Source: JAPULR01 sp965238215
GTDB lineage: Bacteria; Chloroflexota; Dehalococcoidia; Lucifugimonadales; GCA-2712585
Length of the DNA stretch: 64,000 nucleotides
Assembly (NCBI GenBank): GCA_965238215.1
Contig: OZ250180.1
Location: 2,356,001 to 2,420,000 of the forward strand
Direction: 5' to 3'
Shown: piece after piece, positions 41,339 to 49,714 of the stretch
Position numbering within the stretch: the first letter of the stretch is position 1
How the letters are laid out: the number at the start of each line of letters is the position of its first letter
The notes under the pieces: generated by a model
Database searches by the model: none
What the model saw: only the letters and a program-made list of their open reading frames with translations
Told to the model about the DNA's origin: nothing
Program-made: the position numbers and the translations under genes

Positions 41339-42886
41339 TCACTCCTCCCAGACAACCTTCCCTCCGACTATAGTCAAAACCACCCCTATCTTGCCTATCT
41401 CCTCCACCGGCACTCGGGTTGGGTCGTCGGTCAACAGGGCAAAGTCGGCGTACTTCCCTGGCGTTATAGAACCGAGCAGCCCTTCCTGAAAGCAGGAGCG
41501 AGCCGCACCGAAAGTCCACGCTTGAAGGGCTTGAACGGAGGAAACCGCCTGGTTGGGGCCGATACTGCGTCCATCCGACGTCCGTCGAGTGACAGCCGCC
41601 TGGACGTGCAGTAAGGGATCTATCGGAGAAATAGGGGCGTCGGAGCTGGCGGCCCAGGGGATTCCGGAGTCGGCCAAGCCCGCCAGCGGGTAGAGATGGT
41701 TGATGAGGCCGGGTTCCACGTTGGCGAGGTATTTTGCGCCGTGGTGGTAGACGAAGCCGGGTTGGGTGACCACGGTTGCGCCGCTGTCTTTCACCAGCCG
41801 TAGAATCCCCGGGGGCGCTTCGGCGCAATGCTCAATGCGGTGACGGGGGTTTGGACGACCATTGGAACGATGGGTGGAGGCGATGGCCTGGGCGGCGGCG
41901 ATCACAGCTTCCGCCTCCACTGCATGGAAGGCCAGTTGACGTCCCTTACGATGCTGCTCGATGGCGATTTCCACCAGATCTTCCGAGGAGGGACGTAGGG
42001 CGCCGGTGGCCGAAGTTACCATTATCTTGACCGCACCTAACCGAAGCCCGAAATTATCGTCTATGTCCGCGGTTCTGGAAAGTTCCTCGTCATTGGCGTG
42101 GTCTAGCCCAACCATCATTGTTACCCTCGGTGTTAGCGCACCGGAATCCTTAAGCCGACTAAAGGTTCGCCATTGGTCGCCGCCGTTGCCTGCGCCGGCG
42201 TCCTGGATTGCAGTTACGCCTTTGGAAAGCAGTAGGTGGTTGGCCATGCTAACGCCGATGTCGAATTCTTCCTCCGTTCGGAAGGGTCTCATTAAGCGGC
42301 CAATCTCCCGGTTCATCTCCAGGAAGACGCCGGTAGGACGGCCTGATGCATCTCGCGCCACCTGACCTTGGGAAGGGCCTTTGAAGTTTCGTCCAATTCC
42401 CAGGAGCTTCATGGCGGCAGAGTTCAGTATCGTGGCGTGGCCGGTTCGATGTTCCAGCCGCACGGGATGTTCCGGCGCTGCCCGGTCTATGTCGGCGGCG
42501 TTGGGATGCCGGCCTTCTTTCAGGAGATCCTCGTCGTATCCGTAGGCGCGGATCCAACTGCCAGGGGGAGTCTGCCTTGCTTCCTGGGCAATCAAGCGCA
42601 CCACGTGATGGATGCTAGGCGCTTTGTCCGGCCCGCAGTCCAGTTGAAGAAACCTGGAGGCGAGTGCCAGGAAGTGACAATGAGCGTCGTGGAAACCGGG
42701 CGCGAGCGTCATGCCGTTGCAGTCTCGTCTACGGGTTCCTGCGTCCGCCAGGGAGTCCAGGTCCTTCAGGGAACCAACGGCCAGGATGCGGCCGTCCTTG
42801 ACGGCAACGGCGGAGGCCCGAGGAAGCGCAGGTTCCATGGTCAAGACCCTGGCGTTGTACAACAGCAGGTCCGCCTTAGGCGTCAT
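41339..42886 (-). CDS. YtcJ-like amidohydrolase (amidohydrolase_3 family)
   Basis: A 515-residue metal-dependent hydrolase. An N-terminal sandwich (LLLYNARVLTME) leads into the metal motif GFHDAHCHF, EHRTGHATILNS, GVTAIQDAGAGNG, KIMVTSATGALRP, QLAFHAVEAEAV, RHRIEHCAE and a late WAASSDAPISPIDP with the conserved Asp. This order is typical of YtcJ/AepA-type amidohydrolases, whose substrates are mostly unknown amides or formamides. ATG 42886. It is the last gene of the tyrA-gmk-lipA strand run, 82 bp after the small protein gene, and need not share its function. Confidence 0.85.
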   Translation of the reverse strand: MTPKADLLLYNARVLTMEPALPRASAVAVKDGRILAVGSLKDLDSLADAGTRRRDCNGMTLAPGFHDAHCHFLALASRFLQLDCGPDKAPSIHHVVRLIAQEARQTPPGSWIRAYGYDEDLLKEGRHPNAADIDRAAPEHPVRLEHRTGHATILNSAAMKLLGIGRNFKGPSQGQVARDASGRPTGVFLEMNREIGRLMRPFRTEEEFDIGVSMANHLLLSKGVTAIQDAGAGNGGDQWRTFSRLKDSGALTPRVTMMVGLDHANDEELSRTADIDDNFGLRLGAVKIMVTSATGALRPSSEDLVEIAIEQHRKGRQLAFHAVEAEAVIAAAQAIASTHRSNGRPNPRHRIEHCAEAPPGILRLVKDSGATVVTQPGFVYHHGAKYLANVEPGLINHLYPLAGLADSGIPWAASSDAPISPIDPLLHVQAAVTRRTSDGRSIGPNQAVSSVQALQAWTFGAARSCFQEGLLGSITPGKYADFALLTDDPTRVPVEEIGKIGVVLTIVGGKVVWEE

Positions 42887-42968
42887 GGCTTACAGCGGGA
42901 AGTCTTTGGGATTCTGCCATTGCCATGAGGCGCACTTGCCCAGCCGGAAACTTGCGGGATGTTGCCGC

Positions 42969-43262
42969 TCAAGCCTCGGGGGCAGACTCGATGAACACCT
43001 TCACCGCGTGCCAAACGAACATCTCCGGTGTCAGACTAAGCTCCCGCGAGAGGTCCTTGACCTGCTGGGCCAGCGGCCCCGTAAGCGAGAAGGTCACACT
43101 CTTTTCATCTTCGGCCCAGAGGAGGAGCAGCCGTAGGGTCTCCAAGCCAAGTTGGGCGACAACAACCTCTGCTTTGTCGTCCGAGTCGATGGAGCGGCGA
43201 TGCAGCGTTACGGATCCGCCGACACTTTCAGCCCAATAGGCATGACGACCGTCGTCGCCCAT
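42969..43262 (-). CDS. Small acidic protein of unknown function
   Basis: A 97-residue protein (ATG 43262) that I do not recognise. It has a beta-rich first half (HAYWAESVGGSVTLHRRSID), a Leu-rich helix (LGLETLRLLLLWAED), a beta segment (SVTFSLTGP) and a C-terminal helix (EMFVWHAVKVFIES). There is no signal peptide. A TTG at 43298 overlapping the lipA stop would add 12 residues but has no ribosome site; AAAGG lies 10 nt before ATG 43262. Co-directional with lipA, 28 bp after its stop, so probably co-transcribed. Confidence 0.6.
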   Translation of the reverse strand: MGDDGRHAYWAESVGGSVTLHRRSIDSDDKAEVVVAQLGLETLRLLLLWAEDEKSVTFSLTGPLAQQVKDLSRELSLTPEMFVWHAVKVFIESAPEA

Positions 43263-43290
43263 TGTAAAGGGGCCTTTAGTCTCTGGGCTG

Positions 43291-44166
43291 CTAGTCAATG
43301 TCCGCCGCGTCGTGCTGTTCGTCAGCGTGGTAGGAGCTCCGAACCAGCGGACCTGAGGCCACGTGCTTGAATCCCAAGCCCTTGCCGATTGCCGCCAACT
43401 CTCTAAATTCCGATGGCGTGTAGAACCTGTCTATGGGCAGATGGTCCAGGGAGGGGCGGAGATACTGGCCGATGGTCAGCAGGTCGCAGCCCACGGCCCG
43501 CAGGTCTCTCATGGTTTCTACAACCTCAGGCGAACTTTCTCCCATGCCAACGATGATGCCGGACTTGGTGGGAATTGAGGGGGCTATCTCCTTGGAACGG
43601 CGCAGGAGCTGAAGGGAACGTTCGTAGTCACCCCTTGGCCGAACCTTTGGGAAGACCCGTCGCACTGTCTCGATGTTGTGGTTCAGCACCGCCGGGCCTG
43701 CCTCGAGCACTCGTCGGAGGGCCAATTCGGACCCTTCGAAATCGGGAATGAGCACTTCAACTCGACAGGTTGGCAGCTCCTTTCGAATCTGCCGGATGCA
43801 CATGGCGAAGATGAGCGCGCCGCCATCGGCGAGGTCGTCCCGGTTCACCGAGGTTATGACACAGTAGTTTAGGCCCATACGCTTCACGGCCCGGGTGAGG
43901 CGCTGTGGCTCCCCTACGTCCAGCCCCGCTGGTCGGCCCGTGGTAACGGCGCAGTAGCGGCAGGCGCGGGTGCAGATATCTCCCAGAATCATAAAAGTGG
44001 CGCTGCGGCGTTCCCAGCAATCGCCGATGTTTGGACAGCGGGCCTCTTCGCAGACGGTGTGCAGTTCCGAGCTGCGCATGAGATGCTTCAACTGGCGGTA
44101 GTTTGGCCCGCCCGGCATCGGAACCTTGAACCATTGAGGAAGGCGAGGCCTGACTTGGGTGGTCAT
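43291..44166 (-). CDS. lipA: Lipoyl synthase
   Basis: A 291-residue radical-SAM enzyme that inserts two sulfurs into protein-bound octanoyl groups. Both iron-sulfur clusters are visible: auxiliary cluster Cys in CEEARCPNIGDC and the radical-SAM CTRACRYC, and the C-terminal RSSYHA supplies the Ser ligand. TKSGIIVGMGE and LTIGQYLRPS are further hallmarks. ATG 44166 overlaps the gmk stop by 4 nt (ATGA), so lipA is translationally coupled to gmk. No lipB or lplA lies in the window. Confidence 0.95.
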   Translation of the reverse strand: MTTQVRPRLPQWFKVPMPGGPNYRQLKHLMRSSELHTVCEEARCPNIGDCWERRSATFMILGDICTRACRYCAVTTGRPAGLDVGEPQRLTRAVKRMGLNYCVITSVNRDDLADGGALIFAMCIRQIRKELPTCRVEVLIPDFEGSELALRRVLEAGPAVLNHNIETVRRVFPKVRPRGDYERSLQLLRRSKEIAPSIPTKSGIIVGMGESSPEVVETMRDLRAVGCDLLTIGQYLRPSLDHLPIDRFYTPSEFRELAAIGKGLGFKHVASGPLVRSSYHADEQHDAADID

Positions 44167-44792
44167 CGGACTTCCATCCGTCGAGGCGGGATGCGGCACT
44201 TCTCTGCCGTCACGATGGCGTCGATACAGAAGGCGGCCAGATCCAGTCGCTGATTGTGGTTGACCACTCGAAATTCGAAGTCCTCCATGGCTTTCATCTC
44301 GTCTCCGGCGGCCTCACTGCGGAGTCGAAGGGTTTGCACGGACTCGCTTTGACGAAAGCGCAACCTCCGCTCCAATTCGGCGATAGATGGGGGTGCAAGG
44401 AATATCATCAAAGCGTCCTTCACCAAGGCCCGTACGGTGGCGGCGCCCTGGACGTCCAGTTTCACAAAAACGTCCTTACCCTTGGCGAGGGCGTCCTTGA
44501 CCTGCTGTTTGGGCACGCCGTACCAGTTGCCGTAGACCTCGGCGCACTCCAGAAACTGCTCGCCTTCTCGCATGTGCTCGAACTCTTCCGAGTCCAGAAA
44601 GAGGTAGTCTATGCCGTTTCGCTCGGAGCGGCGGCGGGGACGGGTGGTAGCCGTCACCACGAAGTGCCATGGACGGTCCAGCTCCTTCATGTACTGGAAG
44701 ACAGCGTCCTTACCGACGCCGGAAGGCCCTGAGACTACCACCAGCAGGGGGTCTCCGAACCTGTCGGGAAAATCGGTGCTAAGCCAGTCCAA
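44163..44792 (-). CDS. gmk: Guanylate kinase
   Basis: A 209-residue kinase phosphorylating GMP to GDP. P-loop SGPSGVGKDAV (Asp in place of the usual Ser/Thr after Lys), TTRPRRRSERNGIDY with the GMP-binding Arg and Tyr, EFLECAEVYGNWYG, KLDVQGA and the LID-like RFRQSE. The last 40 residues (FRVVNHNQRLDLAAFCIDAIV) keep the VVN motif. It starts at TTG 44792 with GAGAG upstream, 30 nt after tyrA, and overlaps lipA. Function is well supported despite the P-loop variant. Confidence 0.92.
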   Translation of the reverse strand: MDWLSTDFPDRFGDPLLVVVSGPSGVGKDAVFQYMKELDRPWHFVVTATTRPRRRSERNGIDYLFLDSEEFEHMREGEQFLECAEVYGNWYGVPKQQVKDALAKGKDVFVKLDVQGAATVRALVKDALMIFLAPPSIAELERRLRFRQSESVQTLRLRSEAAGDEMKAMEDFEFRVVNHNQRLDLAAFCIDAIVTAEKCRIPPRRMEVR

Positions 44793-44822
44793 GGCTAACT
44801 CTCAAAGGTTGTTCAACCTCAC

Positions 44823-45842
44823 TTAGCGACGGTTCTTGCCGTCCTTCTTATTATCATCTTCGTCTCCCAGAAGGCCGCGGGCGGCCCTAGTGCCGAACAT
44901 CAACTCCGCCGTAGTGCGGCCGAAGGACAGGGACTTGGGCCGTTCGTAGTCGGCCCTCGCCCAGGGAGTGATCACACCGTCCAGCCACTTTTCGCGCTCT
45001 TCAAAGGCGGTCTCGAACAGGTTATAGAGCGGCTGAGAAGGCTCCTCCTGCCGCATTATTCCCTTAATCCGCTCCAGTTCCGCTATGAACTCGTTGATCC
45101 AGTGGATGATGCCATCTTTGTTGGTGAGGCAAACATCCCTGTGCATGGTTGAATCACCGGAGGCAAGTCGGGTAACGTCCCGAAAGCCTGAGGAGGCCAG
45201 ATAGCTGATATCTCCCCACTGGGGACTCTTGGAAGTAGCGCCGATGAGAGCCGCCGATAGAACGAAGGGGAGGTGGCTCACGGCGGCAACGAAGCTATCG
45301 TGTTCCTGGGCGTCGATGAAGAAGGGCTTCGCCCCCATGGTGGTGGTGAGGTCAACGATGGTTCTGACGCCCTTCTGGCTGGCGCCGGGGCTGGGCACTA
45401 TACAGTATGGCCGGTCGTTGAATATATCCGCGTCGGCGTTGTCCGGCCCCGGCGTCTCCCGGCCGGCCAGGGGGTGGCCGCCTACGAAGTCCACGTGGCT
45501 GGGAAGGTGCTCCTTGGCCCATTCCAAGACGGCCACCTTAGTGCCACCGGTGTCGGAAACTATGGTCCTATCTTCGTCACGACGGAGACGGGGGCCGATG
45601 TGCTCCATCACGTCCTTGATGGCCATGACCGGAGTGGCGATAAACACCATGCTGGCGTTGGAAACGGCCTCGGCCATGTTATTCTCCACCCGGTCCACGG
45701 CTTTCATACTCTTGGCCTTGTTGGCGCGGTACCTCTCCAGGTCCGTTCCGACAATCTCGACGTTCTTAATGCCAACCTTCTTGATTGCGAGCCCTAGAGA
45801 GGTCCCAATGAGACCCGTTCCGATTATAGTAATGGTGTCCAT
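44823..45842 (-). CDS. tyrA: Prephenate dehydrogenase
   Basis: A 339-residue NAD(P)-dependent enzyme oxidising prephenate to 4-hydroxyphenylpyruvate for tyrosine synthesis. Rossmann loop IIGTGLIGTSLGLA, IVGTDLERYRANKA, VFIATPV, VSDTGGTKVAV, VGGHPLAGRETPGPDNA and the AAVSHLPFVLSAAL His segment fit the TyrA family. The C-terminus has an unusual charged tail (DEDDNKKDGKNRR) and no ACT domain, so feedback control by Tyr through that domain is absent. GGGGAA precedes ATG 45842. Confidence 0.93.
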   Translation of the reverse strand: MDTITIIGTGLIGTSLGLAIKKVGIKNVEIVGTDLERYRANKAKSMKAVDRVENNMAEAVSNASMVFIATPVMAIKDVMEHIGPRLRRDEDRTIVSDTGGTKVAVLEWAKEHLPSHVDFVGGHPLAGRETPGPDNADADIFNDRPYCIVPSPGASQKGVRTIVDLTTTMGAKPFFIDAQEHDSFVAAVSHLPFVLSAALIGATSKSPQWGDISYLASSGFRDVTRLASGDSTMHRDVCLTNKDGIIHWINEFIAELERIKGIMRQEEPSQPLYNLFETAFEEREKWLDGVITPWARADYERPKSLSFGRTTAELMFGTRAARGLLGDEDDNKKDGKNRR

Positions 45843-45919
45843 GCAATTCCCCTGTGGATTATTTTATACGCCTATGGTCTTTCACTGAACGTGACTTGGG
45901 GGGCGATCAACGCGCCGCC

Positions 45920-46684
45920 CTATTCGTCCTCATCATCGTCGAAATGCGCGCTTTCCGCACCAAACCCGACGGGAATTATAGCGCTAGTTCTTTCAGATCT
46001 GGGCTTCCGCTGCCGAGGGAGTTCCAGCAGGCGCTCTTTCAGGGCCTTCAGCGAATCTCCCGAAGCGGATCCCACGTCTACCACCACGGCGTCGACCCCC
46101 ACGTCTCGAAGGCCTTCCAGTTCCCTGGCAGAGAGGCCGACGGGAACCTCCACTAGCAGGTACTTGTCGAACATGGTTCGAACGGATACCACGTCGATGA
46201 GGCGTTGAAGCGTTAGCGGGCCGTTATCCGCTAGTGAGGTAAATGCGGCGCTTATGGGCAGGTCTTCCAGGGTGCGGAGGAATCCGTCGTTGGCGCCGAT
46301 GGGTATAGACAAGATAAAGGCGGCCCGGTCGTCCTTGGCCGCCTCCACGGTCACGCTTTCGGGATTGACCAGAAAGAAGTCACAACCCTTCTGCACCAGA
46401 CCTTCGGCCGTCTCGCCGTCCAACGCGTCGGCCTTGACGCCCCAGGGAGTAGAACCCAGCGCTTCGGCTATCGACGCAATTTCCTCCCCAGAGTCTACGC
46501 GCGTTAGCAGAGCGCCATCGGCGTCCAAACTGGCGAGACTCTTGGCTTCCTCCAGAGAGTTCTGGGAAAGGATGCCAATGAAGGCCATGGCGGGGGTCTG
46601 AGTTGCGCGGGCAGCCGCGCCGAAACCCATGGGCGCGGGCGAGCCGCGGCTGATCTTCTCAATCCTGGATACAAGCTTGCTCAT
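45920..46684 (-). CDS. Unknown protein with TIM-barrel-like strand/helix pattern
   Basis: A 254-residue protein not matching any family I can name. Regular short hydrophobic strands alternate with helices (MAFIGILS, DGALLTRV, WGVKADAL, CDFFLVNP, AAFILSIPIG, ISAAFTSL, KYLLVEVPVG, DAVVVDVG), a pattern of a (beta/alpha)8 barrel, but no catalytic motif stands out. It ends in an acidic tail (DDDEDE). ATG 46684 has GGGAG about 5 nt upstream; the longer frame to 46831 is not protein-like. It precedes tyrA by 77 bp on the same strand, so it may be part of that operon. Confidence 0.72.
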   Translation of the reverse strand: MSKLVSRIEKISRGSPAPMGFGAAARATQTPAMAFIGILSQNSLEEAKSLASLDADGALLTRVDSGEEIASIAEALGSTPWGVKADALDGETAEGLVQKGCDFFLVNPESVTVEAAKDDRAAFILSIPIGANDGFLRTLEDLPISAAFTSLADNGPLTLQRLIDVVSVRTMFDKYLLVEVPVGLSARELEGLRDVGVDAVVVDVGSASGDSLKALKERLLELPRQRKPRSERTSAIIPVGFGAESAHFDDDEDE

Positions 46685-46988
46685 CAAAACTCCCATAATT
46701 TGGGTAAGGGTATTTTGCCGTTGAAGGGCGGGCCCTGTCAATTGGCTTTCTCGCGAATCCCACCTCCGCGTTTTAGCTGGAAGGCCTTTGCAGAAGGACA
46801 TACCCAAATTGCGGAACCCAACAGGTCGCAATTTCTCTGCGTATGCTTGACAATATACAGTGTTTCATGTCTACTAGCCCACGTAGAGAATTGCCTCTGT
46901 GAATGGGCATTCTATGAACCGTCTTGCGACTCTCACGGGGATTTCCTCTGCGAACTCAGCCCGCGCACAAAATTAGGAGGTTGAAGGA
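46685..46988. other. 304-bp intergenic region between divergent genes
   Basis: No gene seen. It holds the likely promoter for the substrate-binding protein gene and a perfect 10-bp inverted repeat, AATTTGGGTA (46697-46706) and TACCCAAATT (46801-46810), 94 bp apart, that could be a pair of regulator sites or chance. Confidence 0.5.
46847..46875 (+). promoter_or_regulatory. Probable promoter for the substrate-binding lipoprotein gene
   Basis: A perfect TTGACA (46847-46852), 17-nt spacer and TCTACT (46870-46875, four of six to consensus). The leader would be about 107 nt, followed by a strong ribosome site AGGAGG close to ATG 46989. Confidence 0.4.
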
Positions 46989-48857
46989 ATGACAAAGAAG
47001 TCCAAATATGGGCTGCCCTTGGTAGCCATCGTGCTTTCATTGGTGGTGGCGCTTACGTTGGTCATCGCCGCTTGTGGTGGAGATGACGACGATGCGCCCG
47101 CCCCAACGCAGGCTGCGGCCCCCACGGCTGCTCCGACTGTCGCGCCTGCCCCAACGCAAGCCCCCGCGCCAACGGCGGCGCCTACCGCAGTCCCCACGAC
47201 CGCGGCCCCGCCGATGGAGCCGGTTCCCGTTTCGCCAAGGCTAATCCTAGCGGTGCCACCGCCTTCCCAGGAAGTGGGCGTCATGCACCTGGCGAACAAC
47301 CTGACTAGCTCATTCCTGGTCCACTACGACCATCTACTTGCGTCTGACCCCCAGACGGCGGCCTACGGGCCCCAGATGGCCACGGAGTGGTCTACGTCGC
47401 CGAACGGCAAGACCTGGACATTCCAACTCCGTGACGACGTGCCCTTCTACAGCAGAGATGGCACGCCGTCGGAATACAGCTTGACTTCCAAAGACGTTGT
47501 ATTCAGCTTCAACCTCCTCGTCGGAGTCGGCACAGACAGGGCCATCAGCCCCTCCAACTGGGAAGGGTGGGCAGGTAAGCAAGAGGCTCATAAGACCAAT
47601 GGCGACTACGAAGTCATTTTCGACATGCACGTGGTTCAACTGGACCTGCTGACGTTCATGTCGGACGAGGTGGAGACCGGCATATCGAGCAAGGACCACT
47701 GGGATGCCGTCGGCGGCGAGGACGCCTACAACGACAACCCCATCGGCACCGGCCCCTTTGCCTTGCAAGAGCTCAACTTAGGGGTAAACTACCTCTATAA
47801 TCGAGTGGAAGACCACTGGCGCCATACGCCGGGGTTTCACGAGCTAGAGATGAAGCTCATCAAGGAATCCTCCACCCGGCTGGCGACTCTTCTTACCGAA
47901 GAGGCCCATCTGGCGGTGGTGCCCCGAGACATCCATGCCCAGGCAACAGCCCAGGGCATGAAGATCTACCGGGCGAGCATCCCCGGCGGTCACTTCAACA
48001 TGCGTCTGCCCTGGTACAAGCCCCAGAATTACTTAAAACCGGATGGCGAAAAGGCATACTCCGCCGGGCCGGAAGGTCCGACCAAGGGCTATGATCCCAA
48101 CGATCCACTGCGGGACACCCGAGTTCGCCGGGCCCTCCTCATGGCCATGGACCGGGATGAAATCAACGAGGTTTTCTTCCAGGGCCGCGCCATCCCCGAC
48201 CCGATGGACTACTTCCCGCCCTGGTCGGACATCTTCAAGGACGAATGGGCTCCCTTCCCCGGGCCTGAAGGCAGGACGGGGATTGCGGGCGGTTGGGACC
48301 ACCCTCATGACATTGAAGGCGCGAAGAAGCTGCTGGAAGAGGCCGGCTGGCCCGGCGGCGGCTTCACGGTAATCATCCACGTGCCTAACAACCACTCCCT
48401 GGTGCCCGAGATGCCGGAAGTCGCCGAGCAGATCGGCGTTTACTGGAAGGAGATTGGCGTCGGCACCGAGTTCATCTCCCTCACAAACGCGGACGTTTTC
48501 GCCACGGCGTGGACAAGAGAGAAGCCCACCGCCGTTTACATGAACGTCTCTCCCAAGTCGGCCCATCCCTGCGTGGCCATGGTCTTCAACCGGTACGAGT
48601 CCGGCCGCGGCTTCTTCGACTACGACGAGGTTTCGGAGTACAAGAGGCGGTGCGACCAGATGGAGGACGCAGAGGAGCGCCGCCAGCTGACGCTGGAATT
48701 CGGCGACTGGTGGTACGAGCGCACTGTGAACTTGCCGATTCTGTGGGTGTTCCAGGAGGGCGCATACAACCCGGACGTGCTGGAGGGTTACAGCGTGAAC
48801 CTGCTCCACCACGCGCCGGTGCGTTACCACGAGTTCACCAAGCCCGTCTACCAGTAA
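46989..48857 (+). CDS. ABC-transporter family 5 substrate-binding lipoprotein (peptide/nickel type)
   Basis: A 622-residue extracytoplasmic binding protein. The signal peptide ends VIAACGG (lipidated Cys), then an Asp cluster and a linker of about 45 residues built of Ala-Pro-Thr repeats, then the SBP_bac_5 domain: GPQMATEWSTSPNGKTWTFQLRDDVPF, SLTSKDVVFSF, GTGPFAL, RRALLMAMDRDEINEVFF, and GAKKLLEEAGWPGGG. It captures oligopeptides or another small solute for import. No permease or ATPase genes are adjacent, so it must use components encoded elsewhere. AGGAGG precedes ATG 46989, and a strong hairpin follows the stop. Confidence 0.92.
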   Translation: MTKKSKYGLPLVAIVLSLVVALTLVIAACGGDDDDAPAPTQAAAPTAAPTVAPAPTQAPAPTAAPTAVPTTAAPPMEPVPVSPRLILAVPPPSQEVGVMHLANNLTSSFLVHYDHLLASDPQTAAYGPQMATEWSTSPNGKTWTFQLRDDVPFYSRDGTPSEYSLTSKDVVFSFNLLVGVGTDRAISPSNWEGWAGKQEAHKTNGDYEVIFDMHVVQLDLLTFMSDEVETGISSKDHWDAVGGEDAYNDNPIGTGPFALQELNLGVNYLYNRVEDHWRHTPGFHELEMKLIKESSTRLATLLTEEAHLAVVPRDIHAQATAQGMKIYRASIPGGHFNMRLPWYKPQNYLKPDGEKAYSAGPEGPTKGYDPNDPLRDTRVRRALLMAMDRDEINEVFFQGRAIPDPMDYFPPWSDIFKDEWAPFPGPEGRTGIAGGWDHPHDIEGAKKLLEEAGWPGGGFTVIIHVPNNHSLVPEMPEVAEQIGVYWKEIGVGTEFISLTNADVFATAWTREKPTAVYMNVSPKSAHPCVAMVFNRYESGRGFFDYDEVSEYKRRCDQMEDAEERRQLTLEFGDWWYERTVNLPILWVFQEGAYNPDVLEGYSVNLLHHAPVRYHEFTKPVYQ

Positions 48858-48909
48858 TCCCGTAACCCGACCGCTTTAGGAGCGGACCGGAAAGAACAGG
48901 ATGACGAGA

Positions 48910-48941
48910 GGGGGCGCCGGAGTTTCGGCTCCGGCGCCCCC
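48910..48941 (+). terminator. Strong GC hairpin after the substrate-binding protein gene
   Basis: A perfect 13-bp stem GGGGGCGCCGGAG / CTCCGGCGCCCCC with loop TTTCGG, 52 nt after the stop. Only TTG follows instead of a U-run, so termination may be partial or the hairpin may protect the mRNA end and let some transcript reach the isochorismatase gene. Confidence 0.6.
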
Positions 48942-48994
48942 TTGCTAAATTGCTATAAGCCTCAAAATGCAACAAGAACAAATAGGAGGTCCCG

Positions 48995-49714
48995 ATGATT
49001 GAGATTGAAGGAAAGATGGTCTACGAATCCCTTGAGGAGGTCATCAACCCCAATCACACGGCGTTGATGATCATCGACATGCAGAACGGACTCGCCTCCC
49101 CTGAGGGCTATACGGCCCGCCACGGCAAGTTCAGCATCGCCCACCAGCGGGAGATTCTGCCCCGGGTGCAGAAGATGCTGGCGTCGGCTAGAGAGATGAG
49201 CATCCGCATTGTCCACGTGCAGGTGGTCTTCGACAAGAACGGTGGATCAAGCTCCCCCGCCTGGTTGTACATGAGCTCTCGGCTGCGCGACCTGGGGAAG
49301 TATTGGGGACATTCCATGGGCACCGACAGGCGCACCAGCCAGGAGGTCCTCATAGACGGCACGTGGGAGGCGGAGATCATTCCCGAGTTGGAACCACTGC
49401 CTAACGAAATAGTAGTCAAGAAGCACCGCAACACGGCGTTCGTGAATACCCGCATGGACCAGATCCTCAAGTCCAACCGGATTGAGTCTTTGGTGGTGAC
49501 GGGAACCAGCACCGCGGGCTGCGTGCTGGCGACGTGCCTTGACGCCCTGTGGAACGACTACTATACGGTGGTTGTGTCCGACTGCATAGCCGACGGCTTT
49601 CCTGAGCGGCACGAAGCGGGCGTGGCCATTTTACGTGAGAAGTTCGACATGCCGACGTCCGACGAGGTGTTGGGTATCTGGGCGAAGCAGCGTGTAGGAG
49701 TAACGGCTGCCTAG
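48995..49714 (+). CDS. Isochorismatase-family cysteine hydrolase
   Basis: A 239-residue hydrolase with the complete family triad: Asp28 (ALMIIDMQNG), Lys143 (VVKKHRNTAF) and Cys176 (GTSTAGCV). Members with this layout hydrolyse amides such as nicotinamide, N-carbamoylsarcosine or ureidoacrylate; the first strand and the STAGCV loop fit N-carbamoylsarcosine amidohydrolase-like enzymes, but the substrate is not fixed by sequence. AGGAGG lies before ATG 48995. It is downstream of the substrate-binding protein, so transport and hydrolysis of one compound may be linked. Confidence 0.88.
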   Translation: MIEIEGKMVYESLEEVINPNHTALMIIDMQNGLASPEGYTARHGKFSIAHQREILPRVQKMLASAREMSIRIVHVQVVFDKNGGSSSPAWLYMSSRLRDLGKYWGHSMGTDRRTSQEVLIDGTWEAEIIPELEPLPNEIVVKKHRNTAFVNTRMDQILKSNRIESLVVTGTSTAGCVLATCLDALWNDYYTVVVSDCIADGFPERHEAGVAILREKFDMPTSDEVLGIWAKQRVGVTAA

